64,000 nucleotides of DNA, taken from Desulfofundulus salinus. Lineage in GTDB: Bacteria; Bacillota; Desulfotomaculia; Desulfotomaculales; Desulfovirgulaceae. Below the pieces are notes generated by a model, which was not told the origin of the DNA, ran no database searches, and was given only the letters and a program-made list of their open reading frames with translations. The position numbers and the translations under genes were made by a program. Positions 26,154-35,646 of this stretch are shown in pieces. Location of the stretch: positions 1,962,312 through 2,026,311 of the forward strand of contig NZ_RBWE01000001.1 in NCBI RefSeq assembly GCF_003627965.1, read 5' to 3'. The first letter of the stretch is position 1, and every line of letters begins with the position of its first letter.

Positions 26154-28355
26154 TTACATCATACTCTGTGGGGCAATGTCCACGGAAACCTGAACCCGGC
26201 GGTACCGGCCCGTCCCGGAAAAACCGTCCAGGGCGACCGTTACCGCTTCCCGCAGAACGCCTTGCGCCGAAGCTTTCAATACCAGGTGCCAGCGGTAGCG
26301 ATCCTTAATGCGGGTGAGGGGAGCAGGGGCCGGCCCCAGCAGTTCAACCGGCACGCCAGCAGCATGGACTGCTTGTGCCAGGAAATCTGCCGCCTCCTGG
26401 ACCTCCTTTTCCATCCTCCCGGTGACCAACAACCGGGCGAGGTGGGTATAAGGAGGGTAGCCCAGGGTCCGCCTTAAAGCCATTTCCCGGCGGTAAAACC
26501 CCTGGTAATCGTGGTTTTGGGCACAGGTCACGGCATAGTGATCCGGAGAATAAGTCTGGATCAGCACCTCTCCCCCCTGCTCTCCCCGGCCGGAGCGACC
26601 GGCCACCTGGGTGAGCAGCTGAAAAGTACGTTCGCTGGCCCGAAAATCGGGCATATAGAGGGAAATATCGGCATTGATCACTCCAACCAGAGTTACGCCG
26701 GGAATATCCAGCCCCTTGGCCACCATCTGGGTACCAATGAGGATGTCCGCTTCACCCTCACGAAAACTATCTACGATCTCCCTGTGGGCACCCCGTCGGC
26801 CTACGGTATCGCTGTCCAACCGCAGAACGCGGGCCGTAGGAAATAATCGCCGGATTTCCTGTTCTACCTTTTGGGTGCCCATGCCCAGATAGGCTACATG
26901 CCGGCTACCGCAGCCGGGACACAGGGAGGGAGCCAGCACACTGTAGTTGCAATAATGACAGCGCAGCCGCCCGCTCACATGATAGGTGAGGGAAATATCG
27001 CAGTAGGGGCATTTCAGCACCAGACCGCACTCCCGGCAAACCACCAGCGTGGAATAACCCCGCCGGTTTAAAAAAAGGATAACCTGTTCCCGGCGGGACA
27101 ACCGCCGGGCGATGGCTTCCTGAAGATCACGGGAAAAGATGCCCTTGTTCCCTTCCTGCAACTCCCGGCGCAGGTCGACAAGGCGCACGGAAGGCAAGGG
27201 AAGTTCGCCCACCCGCCGGGTCATTTCCAGCAAATGGTACACCCCCCCACCAACGGCCTGGCAATATGATTCCAGGGAAGGGGTTGCGCTGCCCAGAACT
27301 ACCACCGCCCCGGCATACCCGGCCAAACGCAGGGCCACCGTCCGGGCATGATAGCGAGGACTTTCCTCCTGTTTGTAGGAGGGTTCGTGTTCCTCATCTA
27401 AAATAATCAAACCGGGTTGCTCCAGGGGGGCAAAAATGGCCGAGCGGGCACCCAGCACCACCCCGGCCTCCCCGGTACGAAGGCGCTGATATTCATCATA
27501 TCTTTCCCCGTCGGAAAGGCGGCTATGTAGCACGGCCACCTGGCGGCCAAAACGCCCCCTGAAAATATCAATCATCTGGGGGGTAAGGGCAATTTCCGGA
27601 ACCAGCATCATGGCCTGTTTTCCCCGGGCCAGGGCCGCAGCGATGGCGTGGAGGTAAACCTCAGTTTTCCCGCTGCCCGTTACCCCGTGGAGCAAAAAAA
27701 CCTGCCGTCCGCCTTTTTGATCCAGGGCCTCAATAATCTTGCTTACCGCCCGGATCTGTTCCCCATGGAGAACAGGTGGTTTTATCCTTTTTTCAGGCAA
27801 ATCCTGGCACGGATCCCGGAACTCAATGCGTTCCTCACTGCGTAAAAGCCCCCTGGCAACCATGGCATCCACCACCCGGGGGGAAACACCGGCCGCTTCT
27901 GCCAGTTCCTTCCTGGACAGGCCGGGGCGGGCCTGAATAACCTGCCACACCGCAGCACTCTTTGGTGCTCGCCGGGGATCGGGAACCTCGCAGCAGGCTG
28001 CCGGCCACAATCCCCGTACCTTTTTCGGCCCCTTCACCTGTAAAAGGGGCCAGATCATGGCTCGCAGTGCTTTAACCGTAGGGCAGAGGTAATAGGCCGC
28101 CATCCAGCGGGCCAGAGCCAGTTGGTGGGGGGTGAATAGGGGCCCCTCGTCTAAAAGGGCAGCCACATCCTTTAAATCAGCAGGGTTCGGTGCCGGACTA
28201 AAACCAACCACATAGCCCTCTACTTTACGGCGACCGAAGGGTACCAGCACCCGGCTGCCAACCTGCACCTTGCCCGCCAGGGAAGGGGGCACGTTATAAT
28301 GAAAGACCTTGTCCACCTGACGGAGAGCTAAAGACACCAGCACTTCCGCGTGCAA
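26154..28355 (-). CDS. priA: Primosomal replication restart helicase PriA
   Basis: 733-aa 3'-5' helicase that reloads the replisome at stalled forks. Walker A is HGVTGSGKTEVY, and LIILDEEHEPSYKQ is the DEEH box. Two zinc sites appear in CRECGLVLKCPYC and CHYCNYSVLAPSLCPGC, and QVAGRSGRG is helicase motif VI. The start is TTG 28355, two bases after the stop of the upstream unknown gene. Confidence 0.97.
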   Translation of the reverse strand: MHAEVLVSLALRQVDKVFHYNVPPSLAGKVQVGSRVLVPFGRRKVEGYVVGFSPAPNPADLKDVAALLDEGPLFTPHQLALARWMAAYYLCPTVKALRAMIWPLLQVKGPKKVRGLWPAACCEVPDPRRAPKSAAVWQVIQARPGLSRKELAEAAGVSPRVVDAMVARGLLRSEERIEFRDPCQDLPEKRIKPPVLHGEQIRAVSKIIEALDQKGGRQVFLLHGVTGSGKTEVYLHAIAAALARGKQAMMLVPEIALTPQMIDIFRGRFGRQVAVLHSRLSDGERYDEYQRLRTGEAGVVLGARSAIFAPLEQPGLIILDEEHEPSYKQEESPRYHARTVALRLAGYAGAVVVLGSATPSLESYCQAVGGGVYHLLEMTRRVGELPLPSVRLVDLRRELQEGNKGIFSRDLQEAIARRLSRREQVILFLNRRGYSTLVVCRECGLVLKCPYCDISLTYHVSGRLRCHYCNYSVLAPSLCPGCGSRHVAYLGMGTQKVEQEIRRLFPTARVLRLDSDTVGRRGAHREIVDSFREGEADILIGTQMVAKGLDIPGVTLVGVINADISLYMPDFRASERTFQLLTQVAGRSGRGEQGGEVLIQTYSPDHYAVTCAQNHDYQGFYRREMALRRTLGYPPYTHLARLLVTGRMEKEVQEAADFLAQAVHAAGVPVELLGPAPAPLTRIKDRYRWHLVLKASAQGVLREAVTVALDGFSGTGRYRRVQVSVDIAPQSMM

Positions 28356-28357
28356 CC

Positions 28358-28822
28358 TTATCTCTCCCTGCTACCAAACTTCAGGCGGGGTACACAGGCC
28401 CGGGGGGGCGGGGCAGAAACCTCCGGTAGGGACTCTTTTTTTGGTCTCTCAAATTGCCATTTTACGGTAAATACCGGTTTTTCCGTTTCCGCACCCTTGT
28501 CGGCCGCCTCCAGCATCCCGGGCGGCGGCACCGGCACCGGTACCGGTAACCGACCTTCCTCCGCGGGAAAACGGGGTGCGTGGGTAATGGTAATGCTGCT
28601 TAAAATGAATTCGTCTTCCCGGGTCAGCTCTCCACCGCTGTAATAACGCCGGCGTAATTCAGCCCTTGGAATAAAGGCCGAAAATTCCGCCGGCACATTC
28701 ATCTTGGTGCGACGGCTCATGCGCATGGTTAATTCCCCAAGCCGGATGTCGACTTTGTCGACCTGGCGCCACTTATGCCGCTCCGGACAATGAGGCGCTG
28801 AAAACCAGGGATGGTAGAACAT
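28358..28822 (-). CDS. Protein of unknown function, first gene of the priA operon
   Basis: 154 aa, not recognised. It has a basic central part (MRMSRRTKMNVP, AELRRRYY), a proline/valine-rich stretch (LPVPVPVPPPG) and a basic C-terminus; no membrane helix or signal peptide is apparent. It has its own promoter and the ribosome site GGGGGTGA before ATG 28822, and ends two bases before priA, so it is very likely translated and coupled to priA. Many of its features suggest a soluble, partly disordered protein. Confidence 0.65.
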   Translation of the reverse strand: MFYHPWFSAPHCPERHKWRQVDKVDIRLGELTMRMSRRTKMNVPAEFSAFIPRAELRRRYYSGGELTREDEFILSSITITHAPRFPAEEGRLPVPVPVPPPGMLEAADKGAETEKPVFTVKWQFERPKKESLPEVSAPPPRACVPRLKFGSRER

Positions 28823-28863
28823 GGCATCACCCCCTGGTATATTTTACTGCCCATAGCGCTGAA

Positions 28864-28892
28864 AGGATACATTTATAACCTCTCAGTGTCAA
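28864..28892 (-). promoter_or_regulatory. Sigma-A-type promoter of the priA series
   Basis: Minus strand TTGACA (28887-28892), 17 bases, TATCCT (28864-28869). It is well placed to drive the unknown gene, priA, def, fmt, the DUF116 gene and rsmB. Confidence 0.65.
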
Positions 28893-28927
28893 AAATTAAG
28901 CAATCCTGTGCCCGCAGGGAGTATATG

Positions 28928-28944
28928 AACGGGTATTAACCGTT
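28928..28944. promoter_or_regulatory. Possible operator of the MarR-family gene
   Basis: The 17-bp palindrome AACGG-7-CCGTT touches the TTGACG -35 box of the marR promoter. MarR proteins commonly bind such palindromes near their own promoters; binding here is inferred. Confidence 0.35.
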
Positions 28945-28971
28945 GACGGAAGTATTTAATATATTTACAAT
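28943..28971 (+). promoter_or_regulatory. Sigma-A-type promoter of the marR-like gene
   Basis: TTGACG (28943-28948), 17 bases, TACAAT (28966-28971), about 33 bases before the TTG start codon. Confidence 0.7.
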
Positions 28972-29003
28972 TAAAGTACAAGAATATTTTAGGAGGAATG
29001 CGC

Positions 29004-29450
29004 TTGCCTCCAGACGAGGGTTACTTGGCCGTGCGTGCCGTAATTGAGCTGACCCGTACCATGGACCTGCTGGAGGACTTGCTGGCCAGGCACTTTGCCC
29101 ATTTCAACCTTTCTCAGCCCAAATTTAACGCCTTGATGGAACTGTATCATGCCGGGGAACAGGGCCTTCCCCTTTCCGAACTGGGGCAGCGCATGTTGGT
29201 TAGCCGGGCCAATATTACCGGTCTGGTGGATCGGCTGGAAAGGGACGGGCTGGTGGTTCGTGTTGTTGATCCTAAAGACCGGCGTGTGATCCGGGCTCAA
29301 ATCACTCCCCGGGCCGTCCAGCTCCTCCACGGTGTCTTACCTCTACACAACGACCTGATCAAACGGGCTACATCCTGTTTAAACAGGGAAGAAAAGGAAA
29401 CCCTTATCCGTCTTTTAGTTAAACTGCAACAGGGCCTGGATAAATTGTAA
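29004..29450 (+). CDS. MarR family transcriptional regulator
   Basis: 148-aa winged-helix repressor. The recognition helix region is LSELGQRMLVSRANITGLVD and the wing is VDPKDRRVIRAQITPRA, followed by the dimerising C-terminal helix. TTG 29004 is chosen because AGGAGG ends seven bases upstream; the ATG at 28998 is too close to it. The ligand and targets are unknown; a palindrome over its own -35 suggests autoregulation. It forms, with the next gene, a two-gene rightward island in an otherwise leftward region. Confidence 0.85.
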   Translation: MPPDEGYLAVRAVIELTRTMDLLEDLLARHFAHFNLSQPKFNALMELYHAGEQGLPLSELGQRMLVSRANITGLVDRLERDGLVVRVVDPKDRRVIRAQITPRAVQLLHGVLPLHNDLIKRATSCLNREEKETLIRLLVKLQQGLDKL

Positions 29451-29517
29451 AAAATCTTTGAAACCGCCAGTCGCAAACGGGCGGATATTTAACACTTAAT
29501 TAAGGAGGTTGATCGCT

Positions 29518-29883
29518 TTGAAGTGCGCCAGATGTCAGGAGGAAGTATTACCTCAAGATAGCTACGACTATTACGGGCAAACTTTATGCGAGGATTGTTA
29601 CATTGTTGCCCTGCAACCTCCTAAACCCTGCGACCCGGCAGCCGTGGCCAGCGCTAAAGCCACCAGAAAACAGCTGGGACAGACAGGCACCGACGGTCTG
29701 ACCCCGCTCCAAAAGAGAATTTATGAATACATCAAAGCAAAGGGAAAGGCAACCAAGGAAGAACTGGCCAGTACCTTTGATCTGCCCCAGTGGGAACTGG
29801 AAAAACAGTTTGCGGTTCTGCGCCATTGTGAACTGGTCAGAGCCACCAAAGAAGGAAATCAAATATATCTCACTTTATGGTAA
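29518..29883 (+). CDS. Zinc-finger plus winged-helix protein of unknown function
   Basis: 121 aa from TTG 29518, behind AAGGAGG. The N-terminus has two CxxC pairs in a LIM-like layout (MKCARCQEE and LCEDCY). A linker rich in Ala, Lys and Pro follows, then a C-terminal winged-helix-like domain (PLQKRIYEYIKAKGKATKEE through HCELVRATKEGNQIYLTL). This suggests a small DNA- or RNA-binding regulator. It is 67 bases downstream of the MarR gene on the same strand and probably in its operon. I do not recognise a named family. Confidence 0.7.
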   Translation: MKCARCQEEVLPQDSYDYYGQTLCEDCYIVALQPPKPCDPAAVASAKATRKQLGQTGTDGLTPLQKRIYEYIKAKGKATKEELASTFDLPQWELEKQFAVLRHCELVRATKEGNQIYLTLW

Positions 29884-29895
29884 TATAAAAACCTT

Positions 29896-31104
29896 TTAGC
29901 TGTGCGTCTGGGAACGTAACTCTACCACCACATCGAGAATGCGGTGTGCCAGTGTTTTTTTGTCCATCACCGGCAGGGGCTGGATACGCCCGTCGCGATA
30001 GAACAGCTTGACAATGTTGGTGTCGGCGCCAAAGCCCGCACCCGGTTGGGTAACATCATTGGCCACCAGCAGGTCCAGATTTTTTTTGCGCAGCTTTTGC
30101 AGGGCATTGGCCTCTAAATCTTCGGTTTCGGCAGCAAAACCCACCAGTGTCTGGTGTGGTGCTTTACGTTGCCCCAATTCAAATAAAATATCGGGATTCT
30201 TTTCCAGCTCAAGGATCAGAACTCCCTCTGCCTTTTTTATTTTCTGGCCCGCCACTATTTTGGGGCGGTAGTCAGCTACTGCTGCCGCTTTAATCACCAC
30301 ATCCTGAGTGGAAAAGCGCTCCATTACAGCCTGATACATCTGCTGTGCGGTTTCGACGGAAACCAGCTCCACGCCGGCGGGCGGGTCCAAACTGGTGGCA
30401 GCGGATACCAGGGTAACCGCTGCCCCCCGCTGTATGGCTGCCGCGGCCAGGGCATAGCCCATTTTGCCCGAACTGCGGTTGGAGATATAACGTACCGGAT
30501 CCAGGGGCTCCCTGGTCCCTCCGGCGGTAACCAGTACTTTTAATCCACCGAGGTCACCCGGTGAAGAAAACAGGCCTTTGATATGTTCCAGGATAACCTC
30601 GGGGGCAGGCATGCGGCCGCGACCTTCCACACCACAGGCCAGGCGGCCCACCTCCGGTTCTACAATATGGTAACCCATCTCCTGAAGCCGCTTCAGGTTG
30701 GCCTGCACCGCCGGGTGAGCATACATGTAGGCGTTCATGGCCGGGCAGAGGAGCACCGGGCAGGTAACCGCTAAAACCAGGGAGCTCAAAAGATCGTCGG
30801 CGAGGCCGTGGGCCAGCTTGGCCAGGATATTCGCCGTAGCCGGGGCAATCACAACTAAATCGGTCCTGGTGGCCAGCTCAATGTGGGGAATAGCCCCACC
30901 GGCATGGCGGCCAAACAGGGCAGTATGCACCGGTCGCCCGGTGAGGGCGGCAAAGGTTAGGGGTCGCACAAATTCCTGTGCCGCTTGCGTCATGACCACG
31001 TCCACCAGGGCACCGGCCTTGGCGAGGGCACTGGCCAGCTCTACAGCTTTATAGGCGGCAATTCCCCCGGTTACGCCCAGGATGACGGACCTGCCCGCGA
31101 GCAT
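29896..31104 (-). CDS. coaBC: Bifunctional phosphopantothenoylcysteine synthetase/decarboxylase
   Basis: Makes 4'-phosphopantetheine on the way to coenzyme A. The N-terminal flavin-dependent CoaC domain shows GVTGGIAAYKAVEL, ATANILAKLAHG and PAMNAYMYAHPAV. The C-terminal CoaB domain starts near VLVTAGGTREPLDPVRYI and has NRSSGKMG and the VANDV loop. 402 aa, normal. It ends the yicC-remA-gmk-rpoZ-coaBC series and meets the zinc-finger gene tail to tail 12 bases away. Confidence 0.96.
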   Translation of the reverse strand: MLAGRSVILGVTGGIAAYKAVELASALAKAGALVDVVMTQAAQEFVRPLTFAALTGRPVHTALFGRHAGGAIPHIELATRTDLVVIAPATANILAKLAHGLADDLLSSLVLAVTCPVLLCPAMNAYMYAHPAVQANLKRLQEMGYHIVEPEVGRLACGVEGRGRMPAPEVILEHIKGLFSSPGDLGGLKVLVTAGGTREPLDPVRYISNRSSGKMGYALAAAAIQRGAAVTLVSAATSLDPPAGVELVSVETAQQMYQAVMERFSTQDVVIKAAAVADYRPKIVAGQKIKKAEGVLILELEKNPDILFELGQRKAPHQTLVGFAAETEDLEANALQKLRKKNLDLLVANDVTQPGAGFGADTNIVKLFYRDGRIQPLPVMDKKTLAHRILDVVVELRSQTHS

Positions 31105-31122
31105 GCTTTTCGCCCCCCCGCA

Positions 31123-31329
31123 CTACTTTACGCCATGTTTGGTCCGGCGGTAACGGATCTGACCCCGGACAATTTCGTGTAATGCCCGGGTAACCGGCTT
31201 GACTGTCGGGCTATCTCCCTCTTCTTCGCCTCTATCCGTCAGCATTCTGGCTCTTTTCGCCACCACCACGACCAGCGTGTAACGGCTATCAACTTTTTTC
31301 ATTAATTCGTCTAGAGATGGTTGATTCAT
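31123..31329 (-). CDS. rpoZ: RNA polymerase omega subunit
   Basis: 68-aa omega subunit from ATG 31329 (MNQPSLDELMKKVDSRYTLV), with the conserved VVAKRAR and KPVTRALHEI segments; it aids beta-prime folding. GGGGG lies upstream. It follows gmk, the common Firmicute order. Confidence 0.92.
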   Translation of the reverse strand: MNQPSLDELMKKVDSRYTLVVVVAKRARMLTDRGEEEGDSPTVKPVTRALHEIVRGQIRYRRTKHGVK

Positions 31330-31344
31330 GGCGATCCCCCGCAC

Positions 31345-31974
31345 TCACCAGGAATTCTCTTTAAAATCCATTAAATTACCCCAGCTTTCATCCATTTTTA
31401 TGCGCTGAGGACGGCATTTTTCGGCCACAAGAATTGATTGTAGGGTAGCTACAGCTTCCTCAACATGCCGGTTAATCACCACATAATCGTAACGGAAAAG
31501 GAACTGCAATTCCGTGTTTGCCCAGTGCAACCGTCTTTGAATCTCTTCGATGGAATCAGTACCGCGACCGGTAAGGCGCTCGGCCAACGCAGCCCGGGAA
31601 GGGGGTAGGAGAAAAACCAGTACTGCTGAGTGAAACTTCTTTTTAACCTGCAGGCCCCCCTGAACATCAATCTCCAGGAGCACATCCTCACCCCTGGCCA
31701 GGGCATCCTCTACCGTTTTTAGCGGTGTACCGTAATAGTTGCCGTAGACCTCCGCCCACTCCAGCAATTCCCCGGCATCGATCATTTGCTGGAACTTTTC
31801 CCGGGAGACAAAAAAGTAATTAACCCCGTCCACTTCCCCAGCCCGGGGTTTTCTGGTCGTGGCGGAAATGGAAAGGTGAATCCCCGGTTCTTTTTCCAGC
31901 AAAGCACGGCAAACGGTTCCCTTACCGGCCCCGGAGGGACCGGACAGTACCATCAATATGCCCTCTGATCTCAT
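31345..31974 (-). CDS. gmk: Guanylate kinase
   Basis: Phosphorylates GMP to GDP. 209 aa; P-loop SGPSGAGKGTVC, GMP-binding TTRKPRAGEVDGVNYFF and VLLEIDVQG are visible. It lies two bases below remA and is followed by rpoZ. Confidence 0.96.
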   Translation of the reverse strand: MRSEGILMVLSGPSGAGKGTVCRALLEKEPGIHLSISATTRKPRAGEVDGVNYFFVSREKFQQMIDAGELLEWAEVYGNYYGTPLKTVEDALARGEDVLLEIDVQGGLQVKKKFHSAVLVFLLPPSRAALAERLTGRGTDSIEEIQRRLHWANTELQFLFRYDYVVINRHVEEAVATLQSILVAEKCRPQRIKMDESWGNLMDFKENSW

Positions 31975-31976
31975 GA

Positions 31977-32258
31977 TTATTCATCCGATCGCTCTTCCGA
32001 CTGAGCAGGAGTGCTCTCCTTGTTTACCAGACGATGGGCAACCGTTTCCGGCTGTACGGCGGAGAGAATTACATGATCGCTATCGGTAATAATCACTGCC
32101 CGGGTACGCCGCCCGTAGGTGGCATCCACTAGCTTGCCCTGATCACGGGCCTCGTTAATAATGCGCTTGATAGGTGCCGATTCGGGGCTGACAATAGCCA
32201 CAATGCGGTTTGCCGAAACAATATTGCCAAAGCCGATATTAATCAATCTAATCTCCAT
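31977..32258 (-). CDS. remA: RemA-type extracellular matrix regulator (DUF370)
   Basis: 93-aa DNA-binding protein of the RemA/YlzA family, which activates biofilm matrix genes in Bacillus. The core [39 protein letters not shown] is diagnostic. It ends in an acidic, Ser/Glu-rich tail. The ATG at 32258 has GGGGGG six bases upstream; a second ATG just before it is too close. Confidence 0.93.
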   Translation of the reverse strand: MEIRLINIGFGNIVSANRIVAIVSPESAPIKRIINEARDQGKLVDATYGRRTRAVIITDSDHVILSAVQPETVAHRLVNKESTPAQSEERSDE

Positions 32259-32280
32259 CATTTTCCCCCCTGCCACGGGA

Positions 32281-33159
32281 TTATTCGATATTCTGCACCT
32301 GTTCTCGCATCTTCTCCAGTTCGCTTTTTACCTCCACCACCACCCGGCTGATCTCAAGGTCAGGTGCTTTAGAGGCAATGGTGTTGATCTCCCGGTTCAT
32401 CTCCTGAATCAAGAAGTCCAGCTTGCGGCCCACGGAGCCACCCTCGTTCAGAAATTCCCGGAACTGGGCTATATGACTGGCCAGGCGCACCACTTCCTCG
32501 GCAATACTGGAACGTTCGGCAAAAACGGCCACCTCCGTAGCCAGACGGGCTTGATCCAGCGGTGTATCGCGCAGCCACTCCTGCAGTCTATGGGTCAGGC
32601 GGTTGTGGTATTCCGCGACCACCTGCGGTGCCCTGGCCTTGATTTGCTCGTTCAGTTCTGCAACCCGTTCCAGGCGACGGGTCAAATCCGCCTTGAGCTG
32701 GCTGCCCTCGGCAAGGCGCATTTGCACCAAACCATCCAGCGCCTGTTCCAGGGCCCCGGAAACCAGGGGCCACCACGCATCATCATCTTCGACAGGTTCG
32801 TCCACCACCAGCAGTCCCGGTAGATTAATCAGATGCTGTATGGTGACGGGATCTGTTAATCCCAGGATGGCCTTTAATTCCTCCATTGCCTTATAATACG
32901 ATTTAGCCAGGGCTTTGTCAACTTTTACAACTGGACTTTGCTCACCGCATTCCTCCACGGAAAAGTAACCGTCAATCCGCCCGCGGAAGATGCGGGACTG
33001 AATCAGCCTCCTGGCTCGATCCTCCAGGGAAACCATATTCCGGGGCAGGCGCAGGACAACTTCACAAAAGCGGTGATTCACAGATTTAAGTTCCACCGTA
33101 AATTTTTTGCCCTGCCCGCATGATTCACCCCGGCCAAAGCCCGTCATGCTCTTAAGCAA
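32281..33159 (-). CDS. YicC/YloC family endoribonuclease
   Basis: 292 aa with the family N-terminus [11 protein letters not shown], a central helical domain, and the conserved C-terminal [13 protein letters not shown]. YicC proteins are RNases implicated in small-RNA turnover. The start is TTG 33159 behind GGAG. It is the first gene of the leftward series ending with coaBC. Confidence 0.92.
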   Translation of the reverse strand: MLKSMTGFGRGESCGQGKKFTVELKSVNHRFCEVVLRLPRNMVSLEDRARRLIQSRIFRGRIDGYFSVEECGEQSPVVKVDKALAKSYYKAMEELKAILGLTDPVTIQHLINLPGLLVVDEPVEDDDAWWPLVSGALEQALDGLVQMRLAEGSQLKADLTRRLERVAELNEQIKARAPQVVAEYHNRLTHRLQEWLRDTPLDQARLATEVAVFAERSSIAEEVVRLASHIAQFREFLNEGGSVGRKLDFLIQEMNREINTIASKAPDLEISRVVVEVKSELEKMREQVQNIE

Positions 33160-33199
33160 AAATCCTGCTCCTTTCCAAAAGTGTATTAATTGTTAGCGC

Positions 33200-33228
33200 A
33201 AGGGGAACGATCAGCCCTCGTTCCCCTT
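33200..33228 (-). terminator. Hairpin at the end of the dap/aminotransferase operon
   Basis: An 11-bp perfect stem (AAGGGGAACGA with TCGTTCCCCTT, 7-base loop) begins inside the aminotransferase stop codon. No T-run follows, so it may stabilise the 3' end or terminate only weakly. Confidence 0.5.
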
Positions 33229-34420
33229 AATCAATTTGGAAGAAAAACTGTTCAATGCGGTTGAGTCCTTCCACAATGTTTTCCATGGAGGTGGCGTAGG
33301 AAAGGCGGAAACAGCGGTCATCGCCAAAAGCCACCCCGGGAACCACCGCCACCTTGACCTCATCCAAAAGAAGGCCGGCCAGATCGCTGGCTCCGTTAAT
33401 CTGCCTCCCTTTATACTGGCGACCAATATACCTGGCCATAGAAGGAAAAACATAAAAGGCGCCGCTCGGGGTGTTACAGGAAATTCCCGGTATAGCGTTC
33501 AACCGCTGGAGCATGTAATCACGCCGCTGCCGGAATTCCGCCACCATTTCCTTCAGGGGCTCCTGGGTGCCGGTTAGGGCAGCCACACTGGCCGCCTGGG
33601 CAATGGAGGTGGGATTGGAGGTGGAGTGACTTTGCAAATCAACCATGGCCCTGGCCACCTCCGTGGGGGCGGCAGCATAGCCAATGCGCCAGCCCGTCAT
33701 GGCATAGGCCTTGGACATTCCGTTAATGACCACCGTTTGCTCCTTTAAAGCCGGGCTTAAGGAAGCTATGCTCACGTGTTCGCAACCGTCATAGATCAGT
33801 TTTTCGTAGATTTCATCGGAAATAACCACCAGCCCGTGGTCTTCAATTACCTTTCCCAACTCCACCAATTCTTCCTTAGTGTATACTGCCCCGGTGGGGT
33901 TGCCGGGAGAGTTTATAATCACCATCTTAGTGCGCGGGCTAACTACCGACAGCAGTTCCTCGGCCGTCAATTTGAACCCGTTTTCCTGGCGCGTCTGGAC
34001 GATTACCGGCACCGCACCGGCCAGCTTGATCTGCTCCAGGTAGGTGACCCAGTAGGGTGCCGGCAAGATAACCTCATCCCCCGGCTGAAGGAGCACCATC
34101 ATGGCGTTGTAGAGGGAATGCTTGGCTCCGGCGGAAACCACAATTTGCTCCGGCGTATACTCCAGTCCGTTGTCCGCCTTCAATTTTTGCACGATGGCTT
34201 CTTTTAGCTCCATGGTACCGCCTACGGGAGTATACTTGGTCATACCCTTGCGGATGGCAGCCATGGCCGCTTCTTTTATATGCTCCGGAGTATCGAAGTC
34301 CGGTTCCCCCGCACCAAAATTAATAACCTTTTCTCCGGCAGCAATCATTTTCTTGGCCCGGGCATCGATGGCCAGGGTGGGTGAAGGACTGATGTTTTTG
34401 ACCCTGTCGGCAAGTTTCAC
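33227..34420 (-). CDS. PLP-dependent aminotransferase, aspartate aminotransferase type (class I)
   Basis: 397 aa, fold type I. Substrate and cofactor regions are VINFGAGEPDFDTPEHI, NSPGNPTGAVYT, and the PLP lysine in NGMSKAYAMTGWRIGY. Aspartate aminotransferase activity is likely, making aspartate for the diaminopimelate pathway, and is consistent with the dapF-dapL genes directly upstream. An exact substrate cannot be proven from sequence. Confidence 0.9.
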   Translation of the reverse strand: MKLADRVKNISPSPTLAIDARAKKMIAAGEKVINFGAGEPDFDTPEHIKEAAMAAIRKGMTKYTPVGGTMELKEAIVQKLKADNGLEYTPEQIVVSAGAKHSLYNAMMVLLQPGDEVILPAPYWVTYLEQIKLAGAVPVIVQTRQENGFKLTAEELLSVVSPRTKMVIINSPGNPTGAVYTKEELVELGKVIEDHGLVVISDEIYEKLIYDGCEHVSIASLSPALKEQTVVINGMSKAYAMTGWRIGYAAAPTEVARAMVDLQSHSTSNPTSIAQAASVAALTGTQEPLKEMVAEFRQRRDYMLQRLNAIPGISCNTPSGAFYVFPSMARYIGRQYKGRQINGASDLAGLLLDEVKVAVVPGVAFGDDRCFRLSYATSMENIVEGLNRIEQFFFQID

Positions 34421-34445
34421 GGCTGATCACTCCTGCAACGCGTTT

Positions 34446-35624
34446 TTAGAATCTTACTGGCCCGAGGTTTTTCTTAATGCGTTCCACTGCTTCTTTTAGA
34501 CGGGCGGTATCCACAGTGAGGGACATCCGGAAATAACCGGCTCCATTGGCACCGTAACCGGTACCCGGCGTTATCACAACCCCGGCCTTTTCCAAAACCA
34601 GCTCGGTAAATGATTCGCTGGTATGCCCCGCCGGAACGGGAGCCCAGACATAAAAGGTGGCCTTTGGTTTTTCCAGTTTCCAGCCCAGGGAGTTCAAGCC
34701 GTCCACCAGGATGTCCCGGCGTTCGCGGTAAAGGGCGTTAACCCGGTCAATAACCTCCCGCGGCCCGTTTAATCCCGCCATAGCAGCATACTGGATGGCC
34801 TGAAATTGTCCGGAATCCAGATTTGACTTCAGGCGGCCCAGGGCCTCGATGACTTCCGCGCAGCCTGCGGCCCAGCCAATCCGCCAGCCGGTCATATTAA
34901 AGGGCTTGGAAACGGAGCTAAACTCAATACCTACCTCCTTGGCGCCGGGGACTTGCAAAAAGCTTGGCGGCCGGTAACCATCAAAGGCCACTTCCGAATA
35001 GGCCGCATCGTGACAGACCAGGACGTCAAACTCCCGAGCAAAGGCCACCACTTCGGCAAAGAAAGACTTACTGGCCACCGCCCCCGTGGGGTTGTTGGGA
35101 TAATTGATAAACATCATTTTAGCCCGCCTGGCCACTTCTGTAGGGATGGCAGCCAGATCGGGAAGGTATCCCCGATCGGCCTTTAAGGGCATATAGTAGG
35201 GCTCCGCCCCGGCCAGGATGGCTCCCCCTGCATAAACAGGATAACCCGGGTCTGGTACCAGCACCGTGTCCCCGGGGTTGAGATAGCACCAGGAAATATG
35301 GGCGATGCCTTCCTTGGAACCAATAAGGGTGACCACTTCGGTTTTGGGATCCAGCTGTACTCCGAAACGACCGGCATACCAGTTGGCCACTGTCTGGCGA
35401 TAGCTGAGCATACCTATGGAAGAAGGGTACTGGTGGTTGGCCGGGTTGCGGGCTTCCTTAATCAGTTCCTCGATAATGTAGTCCGGAGTGGGCTGGTCCG
35501 GATCGCCGATCCCCAAGCTGATAATGTCCACCCCGGCAGCCTTTTTTTCCTCTATCAACCGCTCAATACGGGCAAAGAGATAGGGGGGTAAATTTTTTAT
35601 GCGTTGCGCCTGTTCGAACCGCAA
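34446..35624 (-). CDS. dapL: LL-diaminopimelate aminotransferase
   Basis: Converts tetrahydrodipicolinate directly to LL-diaminopimelate, bypassing the acylated intermediates. The family signature [43 protein letters not shown] and the PLP lysine in [15 protein letters not shown] are visible; 392 aa. TTG 35624 lies eight bases after AAGGAGG; an upstream in-frame TTG at 35630 is too close. It lies between dapF and the aminotransferase gene. Confidence 0.93.
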   Translation of the reverse strand: MRFEQAQRIKNLPPYLFARIERLIEEKKAAGVDIISLGIGDPDQPTPDYIIEELIKEARNPANHQYPSSIGMLSYRQTVANWYAGRFGVQLDPKTEVVTLIGSKEGIAHISWCYLNPGDTVLVPDPGYPVYAGGAILAGAEPYYMPLKADRGYLPDLAAIPTEVARRAKMMFINYPNNPTGAVASKSFFAEVVAFAREFDVLVCHDAAYSEVAFDGYRPPSFLQVPGAKEVGIEFSSVSKPFNMTGWRIGWAAGCAEVIEALGRLKSNLDSGQFQAIQYAAMAGLNGPREVIDRVNALYRERRDILVDGLNSLGWKLEKPKATFYVWAPVPAGHTSESFTELVLEKAGVVITPGTGYGANGAGYFRMSLTVDTARLKEAVERIKKNLGPVRF

Positions 35625-35646
35625 AATCAATACCTCCTTAACAACA

